In this document: piece after piece, positions 17,327 through 28,090 of the stretch
How positions within the stretch are numbered: the first letter of the stretch is position 1
Layout of the letters: every line of letters starts with the position of its first letter
Source: Myxococcales bacterium
GTDB taxonomy: Bacteria > Myxococcota_A > Polyangia > Polyangiales > Ga0077539
Assembly (NCBI GenBank): GCA_016793325.1
Contig: JAEUKI010000062.1
Span: forward strand, 372,001 to 436,000
DNA: 64,000 nt
Direction: 5' to 3'
The notes under the pieces: generated by a model
Seen by the model: only the letters and a program-made list of their open reading frames with translations
Databases searched by the model: none
Told to the model about the DNA's origin: nothing
Position numbers and translations under genes: made by a program

Positions 17327-18475
17327 TCAGTCCTCTTCGCTGAGCGCGGGATCGCGCGCGGGCGCGATGCGCTCGGACGTCTGCTCGTCCATGTGCGCGC
17401 GCACCGCGGCGTGCTCGCGGAAGCCCACGCGAAGTCGCTCCATCACCGCGAGGCGTTGGCGCTCTTTGTACTTGGCGTGCGAGGCCTCGCCGCGCTCGTT
17501 TTGCTGGTCGGTCTGCTGGTCGACGATCTGAAACTCGACGAGCACGAACACGACGCGCCCGAGCGCCGCGGCCGCGGGCGGCAGGAGGTCCAGGTACTTC
17601 TCGGGGATGCGCACCGGCAGGTCGACCACGAAGTGAACGACGCGATAGTTCTTCGCGCTGAAGACGTTGTCGGGCAGCGGCTTGCTCTTGTCGCCGGGCA
17701 GCCCTTGAACGAGCGGAGCGAGGTCACGAAGCCGCGCGTGCTCGTCGAAGATCCGATCGAAATCGAGGATCGTGTTCGTGCTCTCGCCGGGGATCGCGTA
17801 GTTGAAGGGAAAGAGCTTTCGCGACAGGTAGCTCACGACCGGCAGCAGGTCGTCTCGCGTCTGCGTCACGATTCGAAAGCGAAGCTTGTCGTAGATCTGC
17901 GCGGCGATCGTCTCGCGCTTGGACAAGAGCTTCGTGTAGAGCGAGTCGCGCTGCTTGCGTCCGCCCAAGAATTCAACGATGGGCAGGCCCGACGTGAGCA
18001 TCCCGCCGACGACGCGGTAAACCTTCTCTTCGACCAAGCGAAAGATGTCCTGATCGGACACAGGAAACATGAACGCGAGCTCGCGCCCCTGCAGGTGATG
18101 GATGATGTGCATCACCTTCAGGATCATGCAGGCGCACACTTGTTTGTGGCCCTTGGCGGACGCGAGCCGAAACAAGTCCACCGCGGGCGACAGCTCGATC
18201 GACGCGGGAATCGGGTAGTCGAAGTTGCGTCGGAGGTACTCGATCGCCTCGGCCTTCACGTCTTCCATGCGGTCGACGTCGTCGGGGTCGTCGAGGCTGA
18301 TCTCGTGCGAGCCGAGAAACTCGTTGATGTCCCCGTCGTCTCGAAAGTTGAGCCGATGCCAGTCGATGACCGATCCGCCGCGCAGGATCACTCGAAGCGA
18401 ATCGAGGTCCGCGAGGGTAAAATCTCTCGCCTGTCGAAAGCCGACGAGCGGATCGTCCGATGACGACTCAGCCAC
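17327..18475 (-). CDS. RelA/SpoT-type alarmone synthetase domain protein without HD domain (TIGR04552-like)
   Basis: The 382-residue protein has a unique N-terminal half (1-165) and a C-terminal half (170-340) that follows the RelA/SpoT synthetase domain step by step. GRKQRDSLYTKL (Arg173) corresponds to GRxKxxxSIYxKM, QIYDKLRFRIVTQTRDD (Asp209) to the G-strand and metal Asp, KNYRVVH (Tyr277, His281) to the nucleotide-stacking GYxSxH, and VEFQI (Glu314) with ASHAKYKE to EVQIRT and AAHWxYK. The Arg after EVQI is Val here. About 45 extra residues lie between the second and third strands. No HD hydrolase, TGS or ACT domain is present. It may make an alarmone or another pyrophosphorylated product. 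I recall the family name TIGR04552 for similar myxobacterial proteins. Start is GTG. Confidence 0.75.
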   Translation of the reverse strand: MAESSSDDPLVGFRQARDFTLADLDSLRVILRGGSVIDWHRLNFRDDGDINEFLGSHEISLDDPDDVDRMEDVKAEAIEYLRRNFDYPIPASIELSPAVDLFRLASAKGHKQVCACMILKVMHIIHHLQGRELAFMFPVSDQDIFRLVEEKVYRVVGGMLTSGLPIVEFLGGRKQRDSLYTKLLSKRETIAAQIYDKLRFRIVTQTRDDLLPVVSYLSRKLFPFNYAIPGESTNTILDFDRIFDEHARLRDLAPLVQGLPGDKSKPLPDNVFSAKNYRVVHFVVDLPVRIPEKYLDLLPPAAAALGRVVFVLVEFQIVDQQTDQQNERGEASHAKYKERQRLAVMERLRVGFREHAAVRAHMDEQTSERIAPARDPALSEED

Positions 18476-18535
18476 GGTTGGACACTACCGTGATCGCGCT
18501 CCCCGACGCGACCAACATCGAAGCTCGAAGGAGCT

Positions 18536-18751
18536 TCACGCGTTCTGCTGCGTCGACGACTGCATGCTCGTCGTCGCGCTTCCCGCGCCCACCGAGGGGC
18601 GGGGGGTGCGGCGCAATTGCACGGTCCCGAGAAAGAGCGCCACGGTGAGAAACACCGCTGCGAGGTTCGCCCACGCGATGCCTTGGCATCCGCCGAGGCA
18701 GAGGGCGAGGGCGGCGAGAATCATCAGCGGGTTGGGTCGAGCGTTCGTCAT
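18536..18751 (-). CDS. Small membrane protein
   Basis: A 71-residue protein with two hydrophobic helices (LMILAALALCLGGC and LAAVFLTVALFLGTVQL) separated by a short turn, then a basic Ser/Thr-rich tail. An in-frame GAGGAA lies six bases before the ATG, which supports translation. LGGC resembles a lipobox, so a lipoprotein is possible, but the second helix makes a two-pass membrane protein more likely. It lies just upstream of the RelA/SpoT-like gene on the same strand (60 bases apart), so they may be co-transcribed. Confidence 0.55.
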   Translation of the reverse strand: MTNARPNPLMILAALALCLGGCQGIAWANLAAVFLTVALFLGTVQLRRTPRPSVGAGSATTSMQSSTQQNA

Positions 18752-19073
18752 TCCGGTTCCTCGAGCTGTCGTGCGGTCAACGCCCGCGTTGCGTGATCCT
18801 CCGGTCCGTTCTCACGCGCTTCGCGGGGTCGTTCGGGCCGAGGGGCTGATGTAGGTCTAAGTACGTCAGCCCCTGTCGAACGGGCAAACTCGTAACAAAT
18901 CGTCGGAAGGCCTTTCAACCGAAACGCGACATCGCTGTCATGCCGGATGTCGATTTGTTGACACCGTGTGCGCCTTGGGGCAGCGCCGCCCACACGTACG
19001 CGCGGACGTAACCAGTCCACGGAGCTCCGGCCTCGGCGCGCACGAGCACAGTCCCCCGCAGCGAGCACGAGCG
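18752..19073. other. Divergent intergenic region, 322 bp
   Basis: Promoters for the leftward small-membrane/RelA-like genes and for parA should lie here. A perfect TTGACA occurs at 18958-18963 on the + strand, but no good -10 follows at 17 bases. The clearest structure is the inverted repeat at 18841-18874. No ParB binding palindrome (parS) was seen. Confidence 0.5.
18841..18874. repeat. Inverted repeat upstream of parA
   Basis: AGGGGCTGATGT and ACGTCAGCCCCT form a 12-bp stem with one G-T type mismatch around a 10-base loop. There is no T-run, so a terminator is not favoured. It could be an operator or a leader hairpin for parA, whose start is 200 bases downstream. Confidence 0.5.
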
Positions 19074-19979
19074 ATGACCAACACTGAATCCGCGCCTGGC
19101 GCATCTCCCGCGACGACGAGCGCGCCGATCGTCCTCGCCGTCGCCAACCAAAAGGGCGGCGTCGGAAAGACCACCACCGCGGTCAACCTCGCCGCTGCGT
19201 GCGCTGCGCGCGGCGTTCGAACGTTGCTCGTCGACTTGGACATTCAGGGCAGCGCGAGCGCGTTCTTGGGAATGTCTCCGAGCGACGACGACATCGACGT
19301 CGCGCGATGCCTCCTCGAAGAGCTCCCTCTCTCGCGCGCTGTGAAGCCCACGCGCATCGAGAACCTCTGGCTCGCGCCCGCGGGCGAGCGGATGAGCTTG
19401 GTGGATCTTCACCTCGCGAGCGCGTTCGGCCGCGAGCGGGCCTTCGAGCGAGCGCTCGCGGGCGCGGCGCCGAGCGGCGTCGCGCTCGACCTCGTGATCG
19501 TGGACACGGCGCCCTACCTCGGGCTTCTCACGATCAACGCGCTCGTCGCCGCGCAGAAGATCCTCGTCCCTGTGTCGTGCGAGTACCTGCCGATGCTCGG
19601 GCTGAAGCTCCTCGGCGAGACGCTCGATCGGCTTCGCGAGCGCGCGGGCGCGCGGTGCGACGTGCTCGGCTACGTGCTGACCATGCACGACAAGCGAGAG
19701 CGGATTTCGCTCGAAGTCGAGCAGCTCTTGCGCAATCGCTTCGACGCGCGCGTGTTCGCGACGGTCGTTCGCAGCGACACGCAGCACAAGAGCGCGCCTT
19801 CGCACCGACGGACCATCTTCGAGCACCAGTCCGAGGGAGGCCGAGGGCGCGAGGACTACACGGCGCTCGCCAACGAGGCGCTCGTTCGGCTCGGGCTCAT
19901 CGAGCCCAAGCCTGCGCGCAAGAAGGCCGCCAAGAAATCGACCGGGAAGCACGGCAAGTACAAGCTCGAGTCGAAGTAG
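19074..19979 (+). CDS. parA: ParA/Soj-family ATPase
   Basis: This 301-residue deviant Walker ATPase belongs to the ParA/MinD group that moves chromosomes, plasmids or protein complexes. The deviant Walker A motif KGGVGKTT is at about residues 28-35, Walker B is LVIVDTAPYLG, and the switch segment DLDIQGSAS is present. The last 25 residues are Lys-rich (KKAAKKSTGKHGKYKLESK), which could bind DNA or ribosomes. The ATG at 19074 leaves an 18-residue leader before the conserved start; longer frames upstream do not resemble the family. No ParB or parS is adjacent, so it is an orphan ParA and may position something other than the chromosome. Confidence 0.9.
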   Translation: MTNTESAPGASPATTSAPIVLAVANQKGGVGKTTTAVNLAAACAARGVRTLLVDLDIQGSASAFLGMSPSDDDIDVARCLLEELPLSRAVKPTRIENLWLAPAGERMSLVDLHLASAFGRERAFERALAGAAPSGVALDLVIVDTAPYLGLLTINALVAAQKILVPVSCEYLPMLGLKLLGETLDRLRERAGARCDVLGYVLTMHDKRERISLEVEQLLRNRFDARVFATVVRSDTQHKSAPSHRRTIFEHQSEGGRGREDYTALANEALVRLGLIEPKPARKKAAKKSTGKHGKYKLESK

Positions 19980-20060
19980 ACGCAGAGCGGCAAGCGCAGG
20001 GCGAAGGGTTGTTGCGTGCACGACTGTCGACTGGCGGTGGAGTGAGTTAGGCTCCGCGCC

Positions 20061-22471
<2,411 letters not shown>

Positions 22472-22475
<4 letters not shown>

Positions 22476-24772
22476 TCGAGACGCTGCGGACGGTCGCCAA
22501 GATCCGTCGCGCGCGGGGGTTCGCGATCGTCACGGTCATCGTCGCGGGGCTCTTGCAGCTCTCGTCGCTGAGCAACCACCTCGGGTTCGCGAGCGCGCTC
22601 GTCGCGGGGCTGTTCGGGTCGTTCGCGGCGATGGTCGTCGGCTCAGCGATCCCCGACGCGTTTCGCCAGAAAGAAAGCAATGTGACCGCGGGTCAATTGC
22701 TGGCGAGCTCGTCGCTCTACGCGCTCTCGCTCGTCGCGCTGCTCGCGACGATCACCGCGATCGCGGGCGCGATCCGCGCGCCGTGCGCTCCGGCCAAGGG
22801 CGCTCTGTGGTGGCTCTTGCTCGCGGTGCTCGGGCCGCTCGTCGCGTCGTGCTGGGGAGTGTTCTCGGGCGCGCTCGTGACCAAGGTCCGCTGGGCGAGT
22901 CGGCTCGCGGGGTTCACGATCCCGGTGTTCGTGACCTGGAGCGTCCTTCGCTTCTATCGATCGCCGGGTGTGTTCGCGTTCGACCCGTTCTTCGGGTTCT
23001 GGCCGGGCGTCCTCTACGACGAGAACATCCGCCTCGACGACACGATCCTCACGTACCGCGTCGGGACGCTCGGTTGGATCATCGCCCTCGCGTCCGCCCT
23101 CGTCGCCTTCTGGAACGTCGAGTCCCGCAAGCTCACTCGCACAGTCCAGAGCGGCCCCGCGGCGGTCTCGATGCTCGGCGGCGCGCTCTTGGGGCTCTCG
23201 ATCTACTTCGCGGGGCCTTCGCTCGGGCACCGGCTCGACGCGGACGACATCGCCAAGGCGCTCGGCGGACGCATCGACGGACGACGCTGCTCGCTCGTGT
23301 ACTCGCGCAACATCGGCGCGCACGAAGCGCGGCTCCATCATCGCGACTGCGAAGACCGCGTCGTGCAGCTCGAGCGCTTCTTCGGCGTTCGAATGGACGG
23401 CGTGATCACGGCGTTCATCTTCGACAGCGCCGGGCAGAAGCAGCGGATGATGGGCGCGGCGAACACGTTCATCGCCAAGCCCTGGCGCGGCGAGGTGTAC
23501 CTGCAGCACGACGCGTTTCCGCACCCGGTGCTCAAGCACGAGCTCGCGCACGTCCTCGCGCGGCGCTTCGCCGAGTGGCCGTTCTACGTGACGTCCAAGT
23601 GGGGAATGCCGATGCCGGGCCTCGTCGAAGGCGCCGCGGTCGCGGCGGCGTTCGAGGGCGAGAGCGACGCGAGTCCGCACGAGTGGACGCGCGCGATGCT
23701 CGACGCGGGGCTGCTCCCGCCGCTCGACGAGATCATGGGCTCGGGCTTCTACGGGCAAGCGTCTTCGACGTCGTACACCGCGGCGGGCTCGTTTTCGCGG
23801 TGGCTCATCGATCGCGAGGGCATCGCGAAGTTTCGCGACGTCTACCGCGACGCGGATTTTCAGCGCGTCTACGGCGTCTCGCTCGGCGCGCTGTCCGATC
23901 GATGGAAGGCGTTTCTCCGCTCCGTCGAGGTGCCCGAGCGCATTCGCGTCCGCGCGCGCACACGTTTTCGACGCGCCTCGCTCTTCGCCCGCGCGTGCCC
24001 GCACGAGACCGCAGAGGCCGTCGATCAGAGCGAAGTGTGGCTCATGGCCGGCGACGTCTCGCGCGCGCGCACCTCGCTCGAGCGCGCGGTGAGCAACGAT
24101 CCGACCAACACCGAGGCGCGCGCGATGCTCGCCGAAGCGCTCGTTCGTCAGGGAGACGTCCGTCGCGCGATCTCGATGGCCGAAGACGCCGCGCGATCGC
24201 TTGGGCCCTCGTCCGCCGCGCGCGTGTGGCGAAGGATCGGGCAAGAAGTGTGGCGATGGCGCGGCGCCGACGACGCGAGACCGCTGTTTCGCCAGGCAAA
24301 CGCGGACCTCTTCGACGACGACGAGGCGCGCAACATCGAGGTGCGCCAGTGGGCACTCGGCCTGCTCGGCGCGACGCCCACGACGGCCGCCTCCGAAGCG
24401 ACGCGCGATTTGCTCATCGGGCGCGGCGCGCTCGAGCCCGACGCTGTCAGCGCCGTGGCGCAGCTCGGACGGGTGTTCGACGATCCGTCGAGCGACGCGA
24501 CGAGCCGCGCGATGGCGGGCTACCTCACGGTGCGCCAGCTCTGGCGCAGCCGCCGCGAACGCGAGGCGCTCTCGCTCGCAGGGCGCGTCGTCGCCGAAGA
24601 CCTCCCGTCGCTGCGCATTCGCGCCGAGTTTCGTCGGGTCGTCGCCGAGTGCCGCTACCACACGGGCGACGCGTCCGCGGCCCGCGAGGGGTTTCGCGCG
24701 ATCTCCGAAGATCCCGCGCGACCGACGGGGACCCGCGACGCGGCGCGCGACTGGCTCGATCGATTGCGCTAG
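22472..24772 (+). CDS. Multi-pass membrane protein with HExxH metallopeptidase motif and TPR-like C-terminus
   Basis: This 766-residue protein begins with about six membrane helices in residues 17-245. An extracytoplasmic domain follows with HELAHV at 356-361 and LVEGAAVA 26 residues on (Glu386), the pattern of a gluzincin-type zinc peptidase (HExxH plus downstream Glu). Residues from about 500 are helical TPR-like repeats (VWLMAGDVSRARTSLERAV, LAEALVRQGDVRRAI). The architecture suggests a membrane protease with a partner-binding arm. It overlaps lon by four bases, hinting at coupled expression of two proteolytic systems. I know no named family for the full length. Confidence 0.75.
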
Positions 24773-24889
24773 AGCCACTCCCTGTTGGAAGGACGACACG
24801 CAGCGAGCTCACTCCTGGGAAATTTCCCGAGAAACTCAGCCCGCGTGTCGCCAACGGAAGGCGGAGCCGCAGTAGACACGGACTCGAGC

Positions 24890-25297
24890 TCAGGGCTCGC
24901 AGCGCTCGGCGGCGAACTCGACGAGCGCGATCGCTGCCTCTCGCAACAAGTGCCATTCACCGGCGCTGCGCAGGACGTACTCGCCTTCGCCGAAGCGTCG
25001 CGCCTCGATGAGCCACAGGGCGCGCGCCCGCGTCGCGGCGTCGAACTCGTCGCTCGCCGCGATGCGCCGGAGCCTTGCGAGCGCGCTCGCGCCCTTGCGC
25101 TCATCGAGCGTCTCTCGCGACGCGAGCATCGCGTTGAACGCGCAATGGACCGCAGCGCGCAGCCGAGGGAGGCACTTGTCAGCGTCGCGACGATCGACGA
25201 GGTCCACGCCGCGCCGCAGCTCGACGCGCGCGTCGGCGAGCCAATCCTCGGGGGACTTTCGATACAGCCAGTGGTCCGAGTCGATGGGGTGGCGCAC
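24890..25297 (-). CDS. Hypothetical protein, weakly HEPN-like
   Basis: A 135-residue all-helical protein. GTG at 25297 is the first usable start downstream of birA, whose stop is 47 bases away, and there is no clear ribosome site. The segment WLADARVELRRGVDLVDRRDADKCLPRLRAA and HCAFNAMLAS recalls HEPN or other four-helix bundles, but the Rx4-6H catalytic motif of HEPN RNases is not evident. It is the last gene of the nadC-birA strand and probably rides on that transcript. No function can be given. Confidence 0.5.
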   Translation of the reverse strand: MRHPIDSDHWLYRKSPEDWLADARVELRRGVDLVDRRDADKCLPRLRAAVHCAFNAMLASRETLDERKGASALARLRRIAASDEFDAATRARALWLIEARRFGEGEYVLRSAGEWHLLREAAIALVEFAAERCEP

Positions 25298-25344
25298 GAC
25301 CCGCGCGATTACAGCGCAGCGCGCGACGCGACGCGATCGGTCGA

Positions 25345-26136
25345 TCAGCGAATTTCGCCCGATCGCACGACGCGCTCTACGCCGTCGTCGCCGCGAACGA
25401 CGAGCCCGCCGTCGTCGTCGATGCGCAGGGCCACGCCCGAGACGCCGTCGATGTCGACGCGCGTCCCGAGCGTGTCGCAGCGCGACGCGAGCTCGCGAAC
25501 GAGCGCGCGCCTCGCGCTTCCCCCGAGCAGCATCGCGTCGATGGTCCGCTCGCACGCTTCGAGGACGGCGACGAGGACCTCCGCGCGCGAGAGGCTCTCG
25601 CGTGCGTGCTCTTCGATGCACGTGGCGCTGTGCGCGAGCGCTTCGGGCCACGGCCGCGCGAACACATTGAGGCCGATGCCGACGACGGCTGCGTCGAGGA
25701 GCCCCTCGCGAACGACGCCTTCGACGAGGACGCCCGCGCACTTTTTCTTGTGAATTCGCACGTCGTTTGGCCACTTCACCGAGACGGCGCGCGCGTCGAC
25801 GAAGCGGTCGAGCGCGCGCGCGACGGCGAGCCCGACGGCGAGCGCGAGCATCGGGCTCTCTTCGACGGCGATGCGCGGCCTCGTGAGGAGCGAGAACGTG
25901 AGGTTCGCTCCCACGGGCGAGTGCCACACGCGACCTCTCCGACCGCGGCCGCTCGTCTGCGCGTCGGCTACGACGGTGTATCCGTGCTCGGCGCCGCGAC
26001 GCGCGGCCTCGCGCACATCGTCGTTGGTCGAGCCCGTCTCGCGAACGAACACGAGGCTCTTGCCGGCCCATCGCGTGCTCGTGACGCCTCGGCGCGCGAG
26101 CGCTGCGAGCGCCTCGGAGTCTTGCGGTTCGATCAC
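25345..26136 (-). CDS. birA: Biotin--[acetyl-CoA-carboxylase] ligase
   Basis: This 263-residue enzyme makes biotinyl-AMP and attaches biotin to the carboxyl carrier protein of acetyl-CoA carboxylase. Signature segments are ETGSTNDDVREAARRG, the adenylate loop GRGRRGRVWHSP, NLTFSLLTRP and VKWPNDVRI followed by KKKCAGVLVEG. It lacks the N-terminal DNA-binding domain of E. coli BirA, so it is a group I ligase that should not repress transcription. The C-terminal small domain is present. The GTG start shares one base with the nadC stop, indicating tight coupling with NAD synthesis. It serves the pathway that also uses accA at 8810. Confidence 0.93.
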   Translation of the reverse strand: MIEPQDSEALAALARRGVTSTRWAGKSLVFVRETGSTNDDVREAARRGAEHGYTVVADAQTSGRGRRGRVWHSPVGANLTFSLLTRPRIAVEESPMLALAVGLAVARALDRFVDARAVSVKWPNDVRIHKKKCAGVLVEGVVREGLLDAAVVGIGLNVFARPWPEALAHSATCIEEHARESLSRAEVLVAVLEACERTIDAMLLGGSARRALVRELASRCDTLGTRVDIDGVSGVALRIDDDGGLVVRGDDGVERVVRSGEIR

Positions 26137-27110
26137 TACGCGCGCACTTCGAGGTCGAGGCCGATGTCCATCGCGCGGGCGCCGTGGGTCAACGAGCCGA
26201 CCGACACGATGTCGACGCCGATCGCGGCGATCTTGGGCATGCGCTCGAGCGTGACGCCGCCGGAGATTTCGATGAGGGGCCTCGGCGTGCGGCCGACGAT
26301 CTTGGCGATCACGGCGCGGGCGCGGTCGTCGTCGAAGTTGTCGAGCATGATGACGTCGGCGCCTGCGGCGACGGCCTCGTCGAAGTACTCCTCGCGGTCG
26401 ACTTCGCACTCGATGCGAAGCGTGTGCGGGGCGTACGCGCGAGCGCGCTCGATCGCCTGTCGAACGCCGCCCGCGACGATGATGTGGTTGTCCTTGATGA
26501 GGACGCCGGCGCCGAGGTCGTTGCGGTGGTTGATCCCGCCGCCGCAGCGGACGGCGTAGCGCTCGAGCGCGCGAAGGCCGGGCGTCGTCTTTCGTGTGTC
26601 GGTCACGCGGGTGCGCGATCCGGCGGGGATCGCTGCGACGAATTGGCCCGTGCGGGTGGCCGTTCCGCACATGCGTTGAAGGAGGTTCAACGCGACGCGC
26701 TCTCCCGTGAGGACGCTGTGCGCGGGGCCTTCGACAACGGCGACGACCTCTCCCTTGGCGATGCTCGTCGCGTCGTGCTTGTGCACCGCGAAGCGCACCG
26801 ACGGATCGACGCGATGAAACACGGCGCCCGCGACGCCGATGCCCGCGAGGATCATCGGCTCGCGCGCGTTGAATTTGCCGAGCGCCACGGCGTCGCGCGG
26901 AACGCACGCGCGACACGTCACGTCCCCGGACGCCAGGTCCTCGGCGAGCGCCGCATCAATGATTCGATCGAGCTCGATCGGTGAGAGTTCGGCCGGGGAC
27001 GGGAGTGCTTCGCGGTAGCTCATGGCGCCGCGATCGTGCACGAAACCGAGGCCTTCCGGGAAGCGCATTGGACGGACCGTCACGCGTCTTCGCTGTGGCC
27101 GTTGGTTCAC
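26136..27110 (-). CDS. nadC: Nicotinate-nucleotide pyrophosphorylase (carboxylating)
   Basis: NadC converts quinolinate and PRPP to nicotinate mononucleotide, CO2 and pyrophosphate in de novo NAD synthesis. Recognisable pieces are EDLASGDVTCRACVP, the ERVALNLLQRMCGTAT helix, the TRKTTPGLR substrate loop with GGGINHRNDL, and the barrel end VSVGSLTHGARAMDIGLDLE. I took GTG at 27110 because AGGGAG sits four bases before it. An ATG at 27023 (MSYREALPSP) would give 295 residues, closer to the usual 280-300, so the first 29 residues are uncertain. It overlaps birA by one base. nadA and nadB are not in the window. Confidence 0.93.
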   Translation of the reverse strand: MNQRPQRRRVTVRPMRFPEGLGFVHDRGAMSYREALPSPAELSPIELDRIIDAALAEDLASGDVTCRACVPRDAVALGKFNAREPMILAGIGVAGAVFHRVDPSVRFAVHKHDATSIAKGEVVAVVEGPAHSVLTGERVALNLLQRMCGTATRTGQFVAAIPAGSRTRVTDTRKTTPGLRALERYAVRCGGGINHRNDLGAGVLIKDNHIIVAGGVRQAIERARAYAPHTLRIECEVDREEYFDEAVAAGADVIMLDNFDDDRARAVIAKIVGRTPRPLIEISGGVTLERMPKIAAIGVDIVSVGSLTHGARAMDIGLDLEVRA

Positions 27111-27208
27111 GATGCTCCCTGTGTCCGTGCGTTCGCGCCCGAGAAATTCCGCGACGAATCGACGCTGACCCCGTGAATGTGCGCCCGCGCTGGGCCGTCG
27201 TTGCGACC

Positions 27209-27934
27209 ATGACCGCTACGCATCTGCGCTCGATCCTCGTCGCGAGCTTGTTCGCGCTCTCCCTCGTTGCACCCTCGACCGCGCGCGCCAACGACTGCGC
27301 GATCGTTCGTCGCGCACGCGCGTTGTTGATTCAACGCGGCCTCGACGACAGCTCGCTCCGCGCGATCGAACCGAGCGTTTGCGCTGCGGTCGCGGTGCCC
27401 GTTGTTCCACAGCCGCAACCGCAGCCGCCGGTGGTCGTTCAGCCGCAGCCGCAACCGCAGCCTGCTGTCACGCCCGCGTGCAACGACTATCGAACGATGC
27501 TCGCGCTCGCCGACATCGATCCGTCGCGGATCAACCCGCAGCAGCGAGTGTGGATCGAGCAGCTCATGGCCGGCGCGTGCCGCGGTTGGAGCTCGCCTCG
27601 CGAGTCGTGGCCCAACGGAACCACCGCGCGCTCGCCGAACGGCGCGCTCTACTACCCGACCGGCATCACCGCGCGCTCGTCGTCGGGTCAGTGGTACTAC
27701 CCGGCGGGCCTCACGGTGACGAACGGCGGGCGCTTCTACTGGCCCAACGGCCTGACGGCGCGCGACGCCGAGGGCAACTGGTACTCGCCGCGCGGGCTTC
27801 GCTCGGCGCCGGGCGCGCTGCTCGGCGAGGCGTGCAGCGCGTCGTTCGACCGACGCTTCTGCGGTCGCGCGTGGGGCGAGCCGCAGCCGTTCGAGTTCAT
27901 CGCGTTCGTGTGGCGTGCGCGCGGCGGTCGGTGA
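27209..27934 (+). CDS. Secreted protein with tandem Tyr-Pro-Gly-Leu-Thr repeats
   Basis: This 241-residue protein has a signal peptide (LVASLFALSLVAPSTARAND) and a short Cys-bearing domain. A Pro-Gln tract follows at about 65-90 (PQPQPQPPVVVQPQPQPQP), then a second Cys-bearing domain. Residues about 138-200 are four tandem 16-17 residue repeats of the form (W/Y)(P)xG(L/I)TARSxxGxW(Y), an aromatic beta-like repeat. A Cys-rich end follows (EACSASFDRRFCGRAW). I do not recognise the family. The repeats resemble aromatic carbohydrate- or wall-binding arrays in spacing only. The gene stands between nadC (divergent) and a phosphodiester glycosidase-like gene on the same strand. Confidence 0.68.
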   Translation: MTATHLRSILVASLFALSLVAPSTARANDCAIVRRARALLIQRGLDDSSLRAIEPSVCAAVAVPVVPQPQPQPPVVVQPQPQPQPAVTPACNDYRTMLALADIDPSRINPQQRVWIEQLMAGACRGWSSPRESWPNGTTARSPNGALYYPTGITARSSSGQWYYPAGLTVTNGGRFYWPNGLTARDAEGNWYSPRGLRSAPGALLGEACSASFDRRFCGRAWGEPQPFEFIAFVWRARGGR

Positions 27935-28090
27935 CCACGACGCGAGACGCGAAGCAACTTTTCGACAGACGAATCGCCCCTCGAAGACTCAACGGAGTCG
28001 CGAGCGTGAGTCGAAGCGTAGCTACGATGTAGGTAACTGGCGCCACTGGGGGTTTCTCCGGCATTCCTGGGGTTGGACGGAGGTTCTCCG

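Noticed and set aside
18752..19073. parS site for parA
   Set aside because: No TGTTTCACGTGAAACA-like palindrome was seen in this region.
24890..25297. HEPN RNase toxin
   Set aside because: Rx4-6H not found and no antitoxin neighbour, so only a weak fold resemblance is kept.
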